From contig CANFEY010000006.1 of assembly GCA_947446025.1 (NCBI GenBank), positions 51,004-115,003 on the forward strand: 64,000 bases of DNA. Reading direction: 5' to 3'. How positions within the stretch are numbered: the first letter of the stretch is position 1; the number at the start of each line of letters is the position of its first letter. This stretch comes from Bryobacterales bacterium. Lineage in GTDB: Bacteria; Acidobacteriota; Terriglobia; Bryobacterales; Bryobacteraceae. This document shows positions 46,840-56,606 of the stretch, piece by piece. The notes under the pieces were generated by a model. That model had not been told where the DNA came from. It ran no database searches and saw nothing but the letters and a program-made list of their open reading frames with translations. Made by a program: the position numbers and the translations under genes.

Positions 46840-48171
46840 ATGAAGCTCTTACAGCGAATCTGGATTTCGGCTGCGGTGGCAATGGGGGCGGATGCTCCGG
46901 TCACCTTCAACAAAGACGTGCTGCCGGTGCTGCAGGCCAACTGCCAAGTGTGCCATCGTCCGGGCGAAGTGGCTCCCATGTCGCTGATGACGTATGCCGA
47001 GGCCCGGCCATACGCGCGCGCGATGAAAAATGCCGTGGTCACCGGGAAGATGCCGCCGTGGTTCGCGGATAAAAACGTGGGGCACTTTAAGAACGACAAG
47101 ACGCTGAGCGCCGACGCGGTGCGCGTGCTCTCCGCCTGGGCCGATGCGGGCGCGCCGGAGGGCAACGGCAAGGACAAGCCGGCGGCTCGCGCGTTTAACA
47201 GCGGCTGGAACATCAAGCCGGACGTGGTGGTGGAGATGCCGAAGCCGTTTGAGCTTCCCGCCAAGGGGACCATCAACTACAAGTTTGTCGTGGTGAAGAC
47301 GAACTTTGACCGCGACATGTGGGTGTCCGCCGCCGAGATGCGGGCAGGCAACACGGAAGTGCTGCATCATGGCAAGGTGTGGGTGCGGCCTCCGGGCTCG
47401 CAATGGCTGTCCAAGGCCGTCTACGGGGAAGCTTATGAAGTGGAAACGCAGCGCGACATCATCGGGCGCAATGCGGGCGAAGAGGGCAACGATATCCTGG
47501 GCAAGTTCAACCCTGGCCTGGGTCCGCAGTACTTTGACAGCGAGGGAGCGGCAAAGTTCATCCCCAAAGGATCGGACCTGGTGTTCGAGTTGCACTACAC
47601 AACCAATGGCAAGAACCCCACCTCGGACGCCTCGAAGGTGGGCTTCGTGCTGGCCAAGAATCCGCCCAAGACACGCTACTATTTCAATCCTGGACCGACG
47701 GCGTTGAATCTGGCAATTCCGGCTCGGGACGGGAATGCGGAGGTGGTCAGCGAGATCACGGTGCAGCAGGACATGAAACTGGTCTACGCCCAGCCGCACA
47801 TGCACGTACGCGGCAAGGACTTCGAACTGCGGTTGATTTATCCCACCGGCGAGATGCAATCGGTACTAAAGGGCAAGTGGGATTTCGAATGGCAGATGGG
47901 GTACGAGTTCGAAAAGCCGATTGTGATGCCCAAGGGCACGCGCATGGTGGCAATTTCGCATTTCGACAATTCGGCGAATAACCGCTTCAATCCGGACCCG
48001 GCGGCGAAGGTAATTTGGGGGCCGCAGAATTGGGACGAGATGAGCAACGTGTTTATCGGGGTGACGTTCGATGTGAACATTGACCCGAACGTGGTGTTCG
48101 GCCGGTCGGGTCCCAGCAATCTGCCCAGGGGCGATTCCGGGCCGACGCTTTCGGCGTTGCAGCTGAAGTAA
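46840..48171 (+). CDS. c-type cytochrome / copper type II monooxygenase-like protein
   Basis: CQVCHRPGEVAPMSL heme motif; PHMHVRGKDFELRLIYP. Confidence 0.8.
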   Translation: MKLLQRIWISAAVAMGADAPVTFNKDVLPVLQANCQVCHRPGEVAPMSLMTYAEARPYARAMKNAVVTGKMPPWFADKNVGHFKNDKTLSADAVRVLSAWADAGAPEGNGKDKPAARAFNSGWNIKPDVVVEMPKPFELPAKGTINYKFVVVKTNFDRDMWVSAAEMRAGNTEVLHHGKVWVRPPGSQWLSKAVYGEAYEVETQRDIIGRNAGEEGNDILGKFNPGLGPQYFDSEGAAKFIPKGSDLVFELHYTTNGKNPTSDASKVGFVLAKNPPKTRYYFNPGPTALNLAIPARDGNAEVVSEITVQQDMKLVYAQPHMHVRGKDFELRLIYPTGEMQSVLKGKWDFEWQMGYEFEKPIVMPKGTRMVAISHFDNSANNRFNPDPAAKVIWGPQNWDEMSNVFIGVTFDVNIDPNVVFGRSGPSNLPRGDSGPTLSALQLK

Positions 48172-48224
48172 AAAAGTTCTGGACTCTGCTGTGGGATAGA
48201 GCATAATAGTCAGCGAGGGTGAGG

Positions 48225-48827
48225 ATGAAAACGACCGTTCTTCTTGTAACTGGACTTTGCTTGATCGCAACCGGGTGTAAGCCGAAGGCTGTGGCAACCG
48301 GGGGAGGCACGACGCAGATTGCGGCACCAGTCGCTCCGCCGGAGGCACCGAAGCCTAAGCCGCAGCCGACGCCGACAGCGAAAGCCGAGGCTCCCAAGCC
48401 GGTAACCCAAGCCAAAGCTCAGCCGGCAGCGGAGGCGAAGAAGCTCACGCCGCAGCAGCGCACGGATCTGAACACGCTTCTGGCGAAGCTGGCGGACGCC
48501 TTCTTCGACTACAACCAGACCACCATCCGGGCGGACGCCTCGACGACCCTGGGGGCTAATGTCACCGCGATCCGCAACATCCTGGCGGAGTACCCGACCG
48601 AGAAGTTGCTGATCGAAGGGCACGCCGATGAGCGCGGGTCCTCTGAGTACAACCTTGCGTTGGCCGACAAGCGCAGCCGCTCGGCGCAGGAATTTCTGGC
48701 CACCCGGGGGATTCCGCAATCGCAGCTGAGCATCCTGAGCTACGGCGAAGAGCGGCCTGCGTGTACGGATCAGACCGAGGCTTGCTTTCAGCAGAATCGG
48801 CGCGTTCACATCGCTGTGGCGCCATAG
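48225..48827 (+). CDS. OmpA family (Pal-like) lipoprotein
   Basis: Lipobox LIATGC; IEGHADERGSSEYNLALADKRSRSAQEFL. Confidence 0.93.
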   Translation: MKTTVLLVTGLCLIATGCKPKAVATGGGTTQIAAPVAPPEAPKPKPQPTPTAKAEAPKPVTQAKAQPAAEAKKLTPQQRTDLNTLLAKLADAFFDYNQTTIRADASTTLGANVTAIRNILAEYPTEKLLIEGHADERGSSEYNLALADKRSRSAQEFLATRGIPQSQLSILSYGEERPACTDQTEACFQQNRRVHIAVAP

Positions 48828-48843
48828 GGGCAAGTATTTTGTG

Positions 48844-48865
48844 GCCCCAGGCTTACGCTTGGGGC
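48844..48865. repeat. GCCCCA palindrome, family 2
   Basis: GCCCCA-GGCTTACGCT-TGGGGC, 16 bp after the pal-like stop codon. Confidence 0.7.
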
Positions 48866-48891
48866 TACAGCGTTGCAACCATTCCGCCGTT

Positions 48892-49975
48892 ATGGTGAAG
48901 TGGGAGTATGCCTCGCGTGAAACTTCTGGTTTGTTTTCCCTTTTGTTCCTGCTCGGAGCCTGTACCAGGGACCCGCACGCACTTGCGGTCCGGTACGTGG
49001 AGAACGGAAACAAGTTCTTCGAGCGGGAAAAATACAAAGAAGCATCGCTGATGTACCGGCGTGCCGTGGCCGCCAACGCGGGCCCGTTGTTCGGGGAGGC
49101 CTACTACCGGCTTGGCCTGACGGCGATGAAACTATCCGACGTAGGCAGTGCTTACCGGGCATTTGTGCGCGCGGTGGAACTGCAAAAGAACAACGTCGAT
49201 GCGCTCACCAAGACGGCGGATATTGAGATCCTGGCGGCCACGCAGGGCGGCAAGCAAGGGGACAGTTTCTTACAGAGCGCGAAGGACCGCGCCACGCAAC
49301 TGCTCAAGATGAAGGACGGTTCCTACGATGGGTACCGCATGCTGGGGCAGATCGCGCTGCTGAACAAACAGCCGGTCGAAGCGGTGCACAATCTGGAACT
49401 GGCGAACAAGATCAAGCCCGATCAAGCGCCCTTGATTCTGGCGTATTTTACGGCTCTGGTGCAGAACAATCAGTTTGCCGAAGCCGAGGTCGCGGCAAAA
49501 TCGCTCATCGCCAAACAGAAAGACTACGGAAGAACTCCCGTCGGGATCACAAAGGAAATTCCGAATGAAACCAAACCCTAATCTCTATTTAGAAACCAAT
49601 CCAGAAGGCGAGACAATACGTCTGTATGAGCATGTGGACGGTTTCTTTGTTCTTGAGGGGAAATACCCTACTGGAATCATTGATCCTTTTGTGCGTGGTC
49701 CAAAAGAAGTTTCAGAATTGGAAGATCTTGCACAAAGTTTCCAGCGCGGTGTACGTCTAGACAAAATTTTTATTTAAAATAGTTCTTGCTTTTTCCGAAT
49801 TTCGGAATATGATCGAGTTTGTCCAGGCAGCCCGGTCTACCGGATGCACTACGCCATGGCCCTGAAACAGAAGGGCGACCTTCCTGCCGCCAAGCGCGAG
49901 CTCGAGGCGGCACTCAACAGCGGACCCTCCAAGGACGAAGCTGCCAAAATTCAAGAATTGCTGCGGACGCTGTAG
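48892..49975 (+). pseudogene. TPR lipoprotein gene with central region replaced by AT-rich DNA
   Basis: N-part up to AAKSLIAKQKDYG; C-part PVYRMHYAMALKQKGDLPAAKRELEAALNSG...LLRTL* (to 49975); about 49531-49828 is different in composition. Confidence 0.75.
49565..49777 (+). CDS. Small hypothetical protein inside AT-rich insert
   Basis: MKPNPNLYLETNPEGETIRLYEHVDGFFVLEGKYPTGIIDPFVRGPKEVSELEDLAQSFQRGVRLDKIFI (70 aa). Confidence 0.5.
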   Translation: MKPNPNLYLETNPEGETIRLYEHVDGFFVLEGKYPTGIIDPFVRGPKEVSELEDLAQSFQRGVRLDKIFI

Positions 49976-49993
49976 GCCGGCCGGTACCTCATT

Positions 49994-50647
49994 TTGACGT
50001 CGACTCCTTACGTTGCCCCGTTCGTAGTGTTTGTGGGCTTCATGGCCCTGCACTCCATGGCGGGCCTTCCGGCGCTGGCTGAGCAGGCATTGTGGCTCGC
50101 GGGCATGTGCGCCGTCATCGCCTTGGTGGCGCGGCCAGTGCTGGACTTCCGCGTACGGAAGTGGGGTCTCAGCTTGGCGCTGGGAATCGGCGTATTCCTG
50201 CTGTGGATCGCCCCCGACCTGCTGATTCCCGGCTACCGCTCGCACTGGCTGTTTTCGAATTCCATCACCGGGTCCGTAGCAGCAGGTCTGGCGGAAGCGG
50301 ATCGCTCAAACACCGCGGTTCTCCTCTTGTGCGGGCTGCGGGCCGCCTTGATCGTGCCCATCGTCGAAGAACTGTTCTGGCGGGCCTGGCTGATGCGCTG
50401 GCTGGTCAACGAGCAATTCTGGAAAGTGGAGCTGGGCGCCTACGCCCCCAAGGCTTTCTGGCTGGTGGCCGTGATGTTCGCGGTGGAACATGGACCCTAC
50501 TGGGACGTGGGGCTAGCCTGCGGGATTCTTTACAATTGGTGGATGGTACGCACCAAGAGCCTTGGAGATCTCATCCTGGTTCATGGTGTGACCAATGCCT
50601 GCCTGAGCGTCTATGTGGTCGCGGCGGGGAAATGGGAATACTGGTAA
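49994..50647 (+). CDS. CPBP/CAAX protease-related membrane protein (PEP-CTERM-associated type)
   Basis: PIVEELFWRAWLMRWLVN, FAVEHGPYWDVGLACGILYNWW, LVHGVTNACLSVYV. Confidence 0.85.
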   Translation: MTSTPYVAPFVVFVGFMALHSMAGLPALAEQALWLAGMCAVIALVARPVLDFRVRKWGLSLALGIGVFLLWIAPDLLIPGYRSHWLFSNSITGSVAAGLAEADRSNTAVLLLCGLRAALIVPIVEELFWRAWLMRWLVNEQFWKVELGAYAPKAFWLVAVMFAVEHGPYWDVGLACGILYNWWMVRTKSLGDLILVHGVTNACLSVYVVAAGKWEYW

Positions 50648-50658
50648 CACAACAAAAC

Positions 50659-51462
50659 ATGATTGAACAGATACGGCCCGGCACGTCTGCATCCGGCGCG
50701 CGCGTGGCCATTTTCGATTTCGACGGAACCATTTCACTGATCCGCTCCGGGTGGGTGGACGTGATGGTGCCCATGATGGTGGAAATCCTGGCGGACCTGA
50801 AGACCGGTGAATCGGAAGCCAGCCTGCGGGAAGTGGTACACGAATTTGTGTGGCGGCTCACCGGCAAAGAGACCATCTACCAGATGATGGAGTTCGCGGA
50901 CAATGTGCGGTCGCGCGGCGGCACTGCGAAGCAGCCGAGCGAGTACAAGAAAATGTATCTGGACCTGCTATGGGTCAAGATCCGCGGCCGGGTGGAGGAG
51001 TTGCGCCAGGGCAATGCCTCGCCCGAGCAGTATCTGGTCCCCGGCGCGCGGCAGTTGCTGGAAGGCTTGAAAAACCAGGGTCTGAAGATGTATCTGGCCA
51101 GCGGCACCGATCACGCGAACGTCGTCGAAGAATCGGGTTTGCTGGACGTCTCGCGCTACTTTGACGGCGGCGTATTCGGCGCCCAGGATGACCTCACCAG
51201 CTTTTCCAAGAAGCTGCTCATCCAGCGCATCATCTCCGGAACCGACGTCGCGGGCCACCAGATTGTGGGCTTCGGCGACGGGTATGTGGAGATCGAAGAA
51301 GTGAAGCTGGTGGGCGGCATCGCGGTGGGCGTGGCGACCAAAGAGCCGGCCTGCGCGGAAGTCGACGATTGGAAGCGAGACCGGCTGGTGGGCGTGGGAG
51401 CCGACTTCATTGTCCCGAACTTTGAGCGGCACGCGGAGTTGACCGGACTGCTGTTTGCATGA
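50659..51462 (+). CDS. HAD family hydrolase
   Basis: VAIFDFDGTISLIR, YLASGTDH, IVGFGDGYVEIEE. Confidence 0.9.
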   Translation: MIEQIRPGTSASGARVAIFDFDGTISLIRSGWVDVMVPMMVEILADLKTGESEASLREVVHEFVWRLTGKETIYQMMEFADNVRSRGGTAKQPSEYKKMYLDLLWVKIRGRVEELRQGNASPEQYLVPGARQLLEGLKNQGLKMYLASGTDHANVVEESGLLDVSRYFDGGVFGAQDDLTSFSKKLLIQRIISGTDVAGHQIVGFGDGYVEIEEVKLVGGIAVGVATKEPACAEVDDWKRDRLVGVGADFIVPNFERHAELTGLLFA

Positions 51463-52295
51463 AGACGCTGGCCATCGACATCGGCGGGACCAAGCTCGCG
51501 CTGGCGTTGTTTGAGGATGGCAAGATCGTGCAACAAGCGCGACGGCCCACGGACCGGGAGCGCGGTCCAGCCTATGCGCTGCCTGAGATCGCTGCCATCG
51601 CAAAGCAATGGTCTGGCTTCGAGGCGTGCGGCGTAGGCTTCGGCGGACCGGTGGATTTCGACAACCAGCGGGTGGCGCTCTCCACACATGCCGCCGGTTG
51701 GGACGGCTTCCCCCTCCGGGACCACTTACAGGCAGTGCTGGGAGTGCCCGTCATCATCGACAACGACGCCAACGTTGCGGCGCTGGGCGAATCCCGCTTC
51801 GGTGCCGGTGTCGGCCAGCTTCCGATGTTCTACATAACAGTTTCCACGGGCGTCGGCGGAGGGTTGGTCCTGGCGGACGGCTGCGTCTATCGCGGCGCGA
51901 ATTCGTGGGCCTGCGAGATCGGGCACTTGACGATTCGTCCCGGCGGCCCGGAGTGCCTGTGCGGCGCGCGCGGATGCCTGGAGCGCATGTGCTGCGGCCT
52001 GTGGCTGGAGCGTGACCACGGGCAGTCTCCCCGCGCTTTGTTCGAGGACGCCGCGTTTGTAGAGCGCTACGTGGTGGACCTGGCTCTGGGCGTGAAGGCG
52101 GCGCTGATGCTGCTGAATCCCGCCGTGGTGGTCATCGGCGGCGGAATCGCGCAGGCGGGCGACCGGTTGTTCGTCCCCTTGCGGGAAGAATTGGCCCGTC
52201 AGTGGCCGGATTGGTCAGGCGCGCGGACCGAAGTGCTGCAAGCGGCGCTGGGAGAACACAGTGTGTTGTGGGGCGCGTACGCCCTGACCGAATGA
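51459..52295 (+). CDS. ROK family sugar kinase
   Basis: LAIDIGGTKLALALFE, VIIDNDANVAALGE, VSTGVGGGLVLADG, CGARGCLE. Confidence 0.93.
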   Translation: MKTLAIDIGGTKLALALFEDGKIVQQARRPTDRERGPAYALPEIAAIAKQWSGFEACGVGFGGPVDFDNQRVALSTHAAGWDGFPLRDHLQAVLGVPVIIDNDANVAALGESRFGAGVGQLPMFYITVSTGVGGGLVLADGCVYRGANSWACEIGHLTIRPGGPECLCGARGCLERMCCGLWLERDHGQSPRALFEDAAFVERYVVDLALGVKAALMLLNPAVVVIGGGIAQAGDRLFVPLREELARQWPDWSGARTEVLQAALGEHSVLWGAYALTE

Positions 52296-52311
52296 CGGGG
52301 GGACAGCAATA

Positions 52312-52728
52312 GTGAATCCACCAAAGCTCAACCGGATCCTGGAAACCGCGCTCTACGTAGCCGACGTGGAGCGGTCCCGCGCCTTCTACGAACGCATCCT
52401 GGGCCTGACCTGTTTCCTCGCACTTGACCGCATGTGCGCCCTGTCCGCCGGCCCAAGCTTGCTGCTGCTTTTCTTGCGCGGCGGCACCACCGAGTGGGTC
52501 GAACTCCCCGGCGGACGCTTGCCTCCACACGACGGCAGCGGGACCAGCCATTTCGCGTTCGCCATCGATGCCGGCACGCTCCCGGCCTGGAAGCAACGCC
52601 TAGCCGATCACGGTGTCCCCATCACCAGCGAAGTTCGCTGGGACCTGGGCGGCACCAGCATCTACTTTGACGACCCGGACGGCCACGTGGTCGAACTTGC
52701 CACGCCCGGAGTCTGGCCGGTCTATTGA
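52312..52728 (+). CDS. VOC family (glyoxalase-like) protein
   Basis: ETALYVADVERSRAFYERILGL...IYFDDPDGHVVELATPG. Confidence 0.92.
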   Translation: MNPPKLNRILETALYVADVERSRAFYERILGLTCFLALDRMCALSAGPSLLLLFLRGGTTEWVELPGGRLPPHDGSGTSHFAFAIDAGTLPAWKQRLADHGVPITSEVRWDLGGTSIYFDDPDGHVVELATPGVWPVY

Positions 52729-53699
52729 GGCGCAAGGTGCTGCGGGTAGTGGTCGCCTTCGCAGACCAACTCTAGAATCTCTTCCCCCGGCGTCAGATCC
52801 CACACCACATGCCAGGTCCAGGGCTTAGTGAACGCACCCGGATCTTCAATCACGAAGTCCTTTTCGATGTGCCCCGCATCCACGCGCCGGACGCGTTGCA
52901 CCACGTGCAGCGCCTCGGTGTGCGGATAAATCCCCAGCCAGCTGCGGTCGTGGAACCCCACCGTGTCGATCACCAACGTATCGCCATCCCAACGCCCAAT
53001 GGAGTGCCCCATCCACGAAGGATCGTGGTTCGCGGGATGCCCGCGCCCGTCCATGAAGACTTGCGTCACGCCCGGAAGATTGCCGTCCCACAGGATCACG
53101 ATGAGCCCCGGAGTCTGCACAATTTTGTAGAGGAACGGGTCCTTCAGGATCGGATCGCCCGGTAAGCAGAAACCCGACGGATGATCGCGCCCGCCGTTCG
53201 CCGCGCGTTCCATGAAGAGCTTCTCCGCCCATGGCTGGAACCCGGGCGTCTCGCCGCTCCCCGGTAATCCGAGCCACACACCCGACAAGTCGGGCTTGCC
53301 ATCGGGGGTTCGCGGCACCGGACCGGAGGGCGCGGGCGACCGTAAGCGCACCAGCATGGCGATGTCATCCCCAGGTGTTCCCAGGTTGCCGCCCCACGGC
53401 ATGGCGATATCGAGCCGCAGCGGCTGCCCTGCCCGCGCTACGATCCCTGCCTGCTGATAACGCTTGAAGGTGAATCCGATCGTCGGGATGGTCAGGTCGT
53501 AGGTGCCGGCGGGCAGTTCTGCCGTATAGCTGCCGTCAGCTTTGCTGGTTGCCGGATACACTACCGCAGTCGCGGAATTCTTGAATTGCAGCGACGCGGT
53601 AGCCACGGCACCGCCGTCGGGATCCGTGATCCTGCCTACGATGCTTTGCGCGGTCAGCGGCAGCGTCAACAGGCACAAGCAGAGGATTCGCGTGGACAT
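52722..53699 (-). CDS. CnaB-like domain fused to 'GKPDLSGVW' domain, secreted
   Basis: GRITDPDGGAVATASLQFKN; PDGKPDLSGVWLGLPG...GRWDGDTLVIDTVGFHDRSWL. Confidence 0.8.
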   Translation of the reverse strand: MSTRILCLCLLTLPLTAQSIVGRITDPDGGAVATASLQFKNSATAVVYPATSKADGSYTAELPAGTYDLTIPTIGFTFKRYQQAGIVARAGQPLRLDIAMPWGGNLGTPGDDIAMLVRLRSPAPSGPVPRTPDGKPDLSGVWLGLPGSGETPGFQPWAEKLFMERAANGGRDHPSGFCLPGDPILKDPFLYKIVQTPGLIVILWDGNLPGVTQVFMDGRGHPANHDPSWMGHSIGRWDGDTLVIDTVGFHDRSWLGIYPHTEALHVVQRVRRVDAGHIEKDFVIEDPGAFTKPWTWHVVWDLTPGEEILELVCEGDHYPQHLAPQ

Positions 53700-53702
53700 A
53701 AA

Positions 53703-54185
53703 CTACATCTTGTACTGGCCGAGATCGTCGTCCTTCAAGCCTTCCAGCCAGCGCCGCAATTCGTCGGTGCTGCCCGGCTCGCTGAGCGCCGCGGCACGCG
53801 ACGTCTTCAGCACGGAATCTTCCACGTAGATCGGACAATCAAGGCGCAGGGCGATCGCCAGCGCGTCGCTCGGCCGCGAATCCACGGCGATCAGCTTGCC
53901 TTGGCGTTCCACCCAAATCACCGCGTAGTAGGTGTCGTCCTTGAGATCGCACACCACTACCTTCTTCACGCCCGCGTCCATTCCCAGAAGCATGTTGCGG
54001 ATCAGATCGTGCGTCATGGGACGGGCGGTCGATTCCTTGGCGATCTCCAGGGCGATCGCGTTGGCTTCCGGCATGCCCACCCAAATGGGGAGCACGGAAT
54101 TGCCGTCGACGTCTTTCAGGACGACGATCGGGATGTTGTTGGTGGGGTCTATCATCAAGCCCCGGATCTTCATTTCTACTTCCAT
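53703..54185 (-). CDS. Bifunctional nuclease family protein
   Basis: LMIDPTNNIPIVVLKDVDGNSVLPIWVGMPEANAIALEI; DSRPSDALAIALRLDCPIYV. Confidence 0.93.
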   Translation of the reverse strand: MEVEMKIRGLMIDPTNNIPIVVLKDVDGNSVLPIWVGMPEANAIALEIAKESTARPMTHDLIRNMLLGMDAGVKKVVVCDLKDDTYYAVIWVERQGKLIAVDSRPSDALAIALRLDCPIYVEDSVLKTSRAAALSEPGSTDELRRWLEGLKDDDLGQYKM

Positions 54186-54191
54186 AAACTC

Positions 54192-55502
54192 CTATTGAAC
54201 CGCCTCTCCTACTAGAGAGTTGGGACCGGAACGCGTTACGCGAACTTCCAGGTATGTTCCAGTAATATCTTCGTCCGAACTGGGGCGCAGGAAGTTCACC
54301 ATCTTGTGTTGTGAGGTCCGGCCCATCCACTGCCCTGTGGCTTTGTTGAAGCCTTCCACCATGCACTCAGCTACCACGCCGACGTACTGCGCGTTGCGCC
54401 GGATCTGGATCGCGCGCTGATGTTCCTGCAAGATCGCCAGACGCCGGGATTTTTCTTCTTCCGAGATGTGATCCTCCAGCGCCAGCGCCGGTGTATTCGG
54501 ACGGCGCGAATACTTGAAGCTGAACAGGGCGTCGTATTCCACTTCGTCCAGCAGCGCCAAGGTGGCCTCGAAATCGGCTTCGGTTTCGCCCGGAAAGCCG
54601 ACAATGATGTCGCTGGTGATCGCAATCGGGCGCGCCGCGCTCTTCATCCACTGAATCCGCAACATGTACTCTTCGAGCGAATACGACCGTTGCATCCCGC
54701 GCAAGACTTCGGTGGAACCCGACTGCACCGGCAAGTGTACGTGATTGCACAAATTCGGATTGCGGTCGATGGCGTCGATGATTTCCTTGGTAAAGTCCCG
54801 GGGATGCGACGTGGTGAAGCGTACACGCCGGATGCCCGGCACCTTGCCGACTCCATCCAGCAGCTGTGCGAAGTTCCATCCCGTGGGCGAAGGATCGCGG
54901 TAGCTGTTCACGTTCTGGCCCAGCAGCTGAATCTCCGAATACCCGGATCGCGCCAGGTCCGCCGCCTCGCGCAACACCGAATCGCTGGTGCTGCTGCGCT
55001 CCGGCCCGCGTGTGAATGGGACCACGCAATAGGCGCACTTCTTGTCGCAGCCCTCAATGATTGTGACGTAGGCCCGATGTGGATTGTCGCGCCGTGTGTA
55101 GGGAGTCTCAAAGGTGTCTTCGGTGTCCAGGCTCAGCCCGGTGACGCGCTTATTCCCTGCCTCCAACTGCACCAGCATCTGCGGCAACTGGTTGTAACTG
55201 GCTGACCCGCACACCATGCTCACGTGCGGCGCGCGCTCGAAAATCTTCTCGCCCTCTTGCTGCGCCACGCACCCCAGCACCGCAAACGTCTTGCCTTTGT
55301 TCTCGCGCTTGAAACGGTCCAACCGGTTGAAGACTTTTTGTTCGGCTTTGTCGCGGATGCTACAGGTGTTGTAGAGCACCAGTTCGGCGTCTTCCGGCGT
55401 TTCCACCTGGCTGTAGCCCTGGCCCACCAGCGTGCCCACGACTTTTTCTGAGTCGTGCGCGTTCATCTGGCATCCGAACGTTTCGATGTAGAAAGTTTTC
55501 AC
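54192..55502 (-). CDS. miaB: tRNA-2-methylthio-N6-isopentenyladenosine synthase
   Basis: FYIETFGCQMNAHDSEKV, GCDKKCAYCVVPFTRG, TRAM-like C-terminus. Confidence 0.97.
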   Translation of the reverse strand: MKTFYIETFGCQMNAHDSEKVVGTLVGQGYSQVETPEDAELVLYNTCSIRDKAEQKVFNRLDRFKRENKGKTFAVLGCVAQQEGEKIFERAPHVSMVCGSASYNQLPQMLVQLEAGNKRVTGLSLDTEDTFETPYTRRDNPHRAYVTIIEGCDKKCAYCVVPFTRGPERSSTSDSVLREAADLARSGYSEIQLLGQNVNSYRDPSPTGWNFAQLLDGVGKVPGIRRVRFTTSHPRDFTKEIIDAIDRNPNLCNHVHLPVQSGSTEVLRGMQRSYSLEEYMLRIQWMKSAARPIAITSDIIVGFPGETEADFEATLALLDEVEYDALFSFKYSRRPNTPALALEDHISEEEKSRRLAILQEHQRAIQIRRNAQYVGVVAECMVEGFNKATGQWMGRTSQHKMVNFLRPSSDEDITGTYLEVRVTRSGPNSLVGEAVQ

Positions 55503-55535
55503 GCTACTTCCATTGTACGAGATCGCACGAGGCTG

Positions 55536-55557
55536 GCCCCGTTCGTAAGAGCGGGGC
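55536..55557. repeat. GCCCCG palindrome, family 2
   Basis: GCCCCG-TTCGTAAGAG-CGGGGC between divergent starts of miaB and 55611 ORF. Confidence 0.65.
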
Positions 55558-55610
55558 TTCTAAGGTGTTCGCTCGATTGTTGCGTGGGGGCATTCGGCCT
55601 AGAGTAGGAG

Positions 55611-56606
55611 ATGATGCGGTCTCTCTTAATCCTGTCGATTCCAGCGGCGCTGCTCGCGCAATCCACCACCACCACCTACCAGACCGGCACCAACGGCCAA
55701 CGCATAGCGGTTTCCACCGTGGACCAATCCGCCACCGGCGAACGCACCCAGCGCATACAGTCGACCAATGGGAGCCAGATCCCGACGGAAAAGACCTCCG
55801 AGCGTGTATTGCGCGACGACTCCGGCGGCAAGACCATCGAACGCACCATTCAGAAGTACGACGCCAACGGCCGGCCCGGCGGCATCGAGAAGATCACCAT
55901 TGAGGAAACGCCTCTCGCAGGCGGCGGCAAGCTTTCCAAAGAAACCCGCGCCCAATCCGACATGAACGGCCGCTTCAGTCCTGTGGAACGCCGCACCACC
56001 GAAACGCGCGTCTCCGGCCAGACCACCACCACCAGCGTCACCGTGGACCGGCCCACACCCAGCAATGCGTTCCAAACCGCCGAGCGCCGCAACACCGTCA
56101 CCGTCGGCCCCGCGGGCAAACAGCAATCGACGGAAACCGTGGAACGGGCCGACGTCGCGGGCCGCTTCCGCCAGGTTGGCCGCACCGAATCCTCCACCCA
56201 GGCCGCCGGCGATAAGACCACGCAAAACACCGCGGTCTACGAACTCGACGCAGTGGGGAAGCTCACGTTGGCGAAACAGACCGTCGCCACCACCACCAAG
56301 CGCCCTTCCGGCGACGTCACTGAAACCAACGTCTTCGCCACCGCGACCCTGGGCCGCACGGCCTCGGCCACGGACAGGCTCCAGTTACAGGAACAGCAGG
56401 TCACGGAGCGCAAGATCGCAGCCGACGGATCGGTCACCGAAGCGGTCAGCGTGCGCCTGCCCAACCCCTCGGACCCAACTAAACTGAGTGACGCCAAGAA
56501 GATCTCTGAAACCGTATGCTCCGGCAAATGCCTCCCGGCCGCCGCGCCGCCGGTGGTCACGCCAGCAGTAGCCCCCGCTAAGCCAGCAACTGCGGCAAAG
56601 CCGTAG
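55611..56606 (+). CDS. Secreted repetitive Thr-rich protein of unknown function
   Basis: Signal peptide; recurring D(A/M)NGR..P.E..T.E segments. Confidence 0.65.
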   Translation: MMRSLLILSIPAALLAQSTTTTYQTGTNGQRIAVSTVDQSATGERTQRIQSTNGSQIPTEKTSERVLRDDSGGKTIERTIQKYDANGRPGGIEKITIEETPLAGGGKLSKETRAQSDMNGRFSPVERRTTETRVSGQTTTTSVTVDRPTPSNAFQTAERRNTVTVGPAGKQQSTETVERADVAGRFRQVGRTESSTQAAGDKTTQNTAVYELDAVGKLTLAKQTVATTTKRPSGDVTETNVFATATLGRTASATDRLQLQEQQVTERKIAADGSVTEAVSVRLPNPSDPTKLSDAKKISETVCSGKCLPAAAPPVVTPAVAPAKPATAAKP

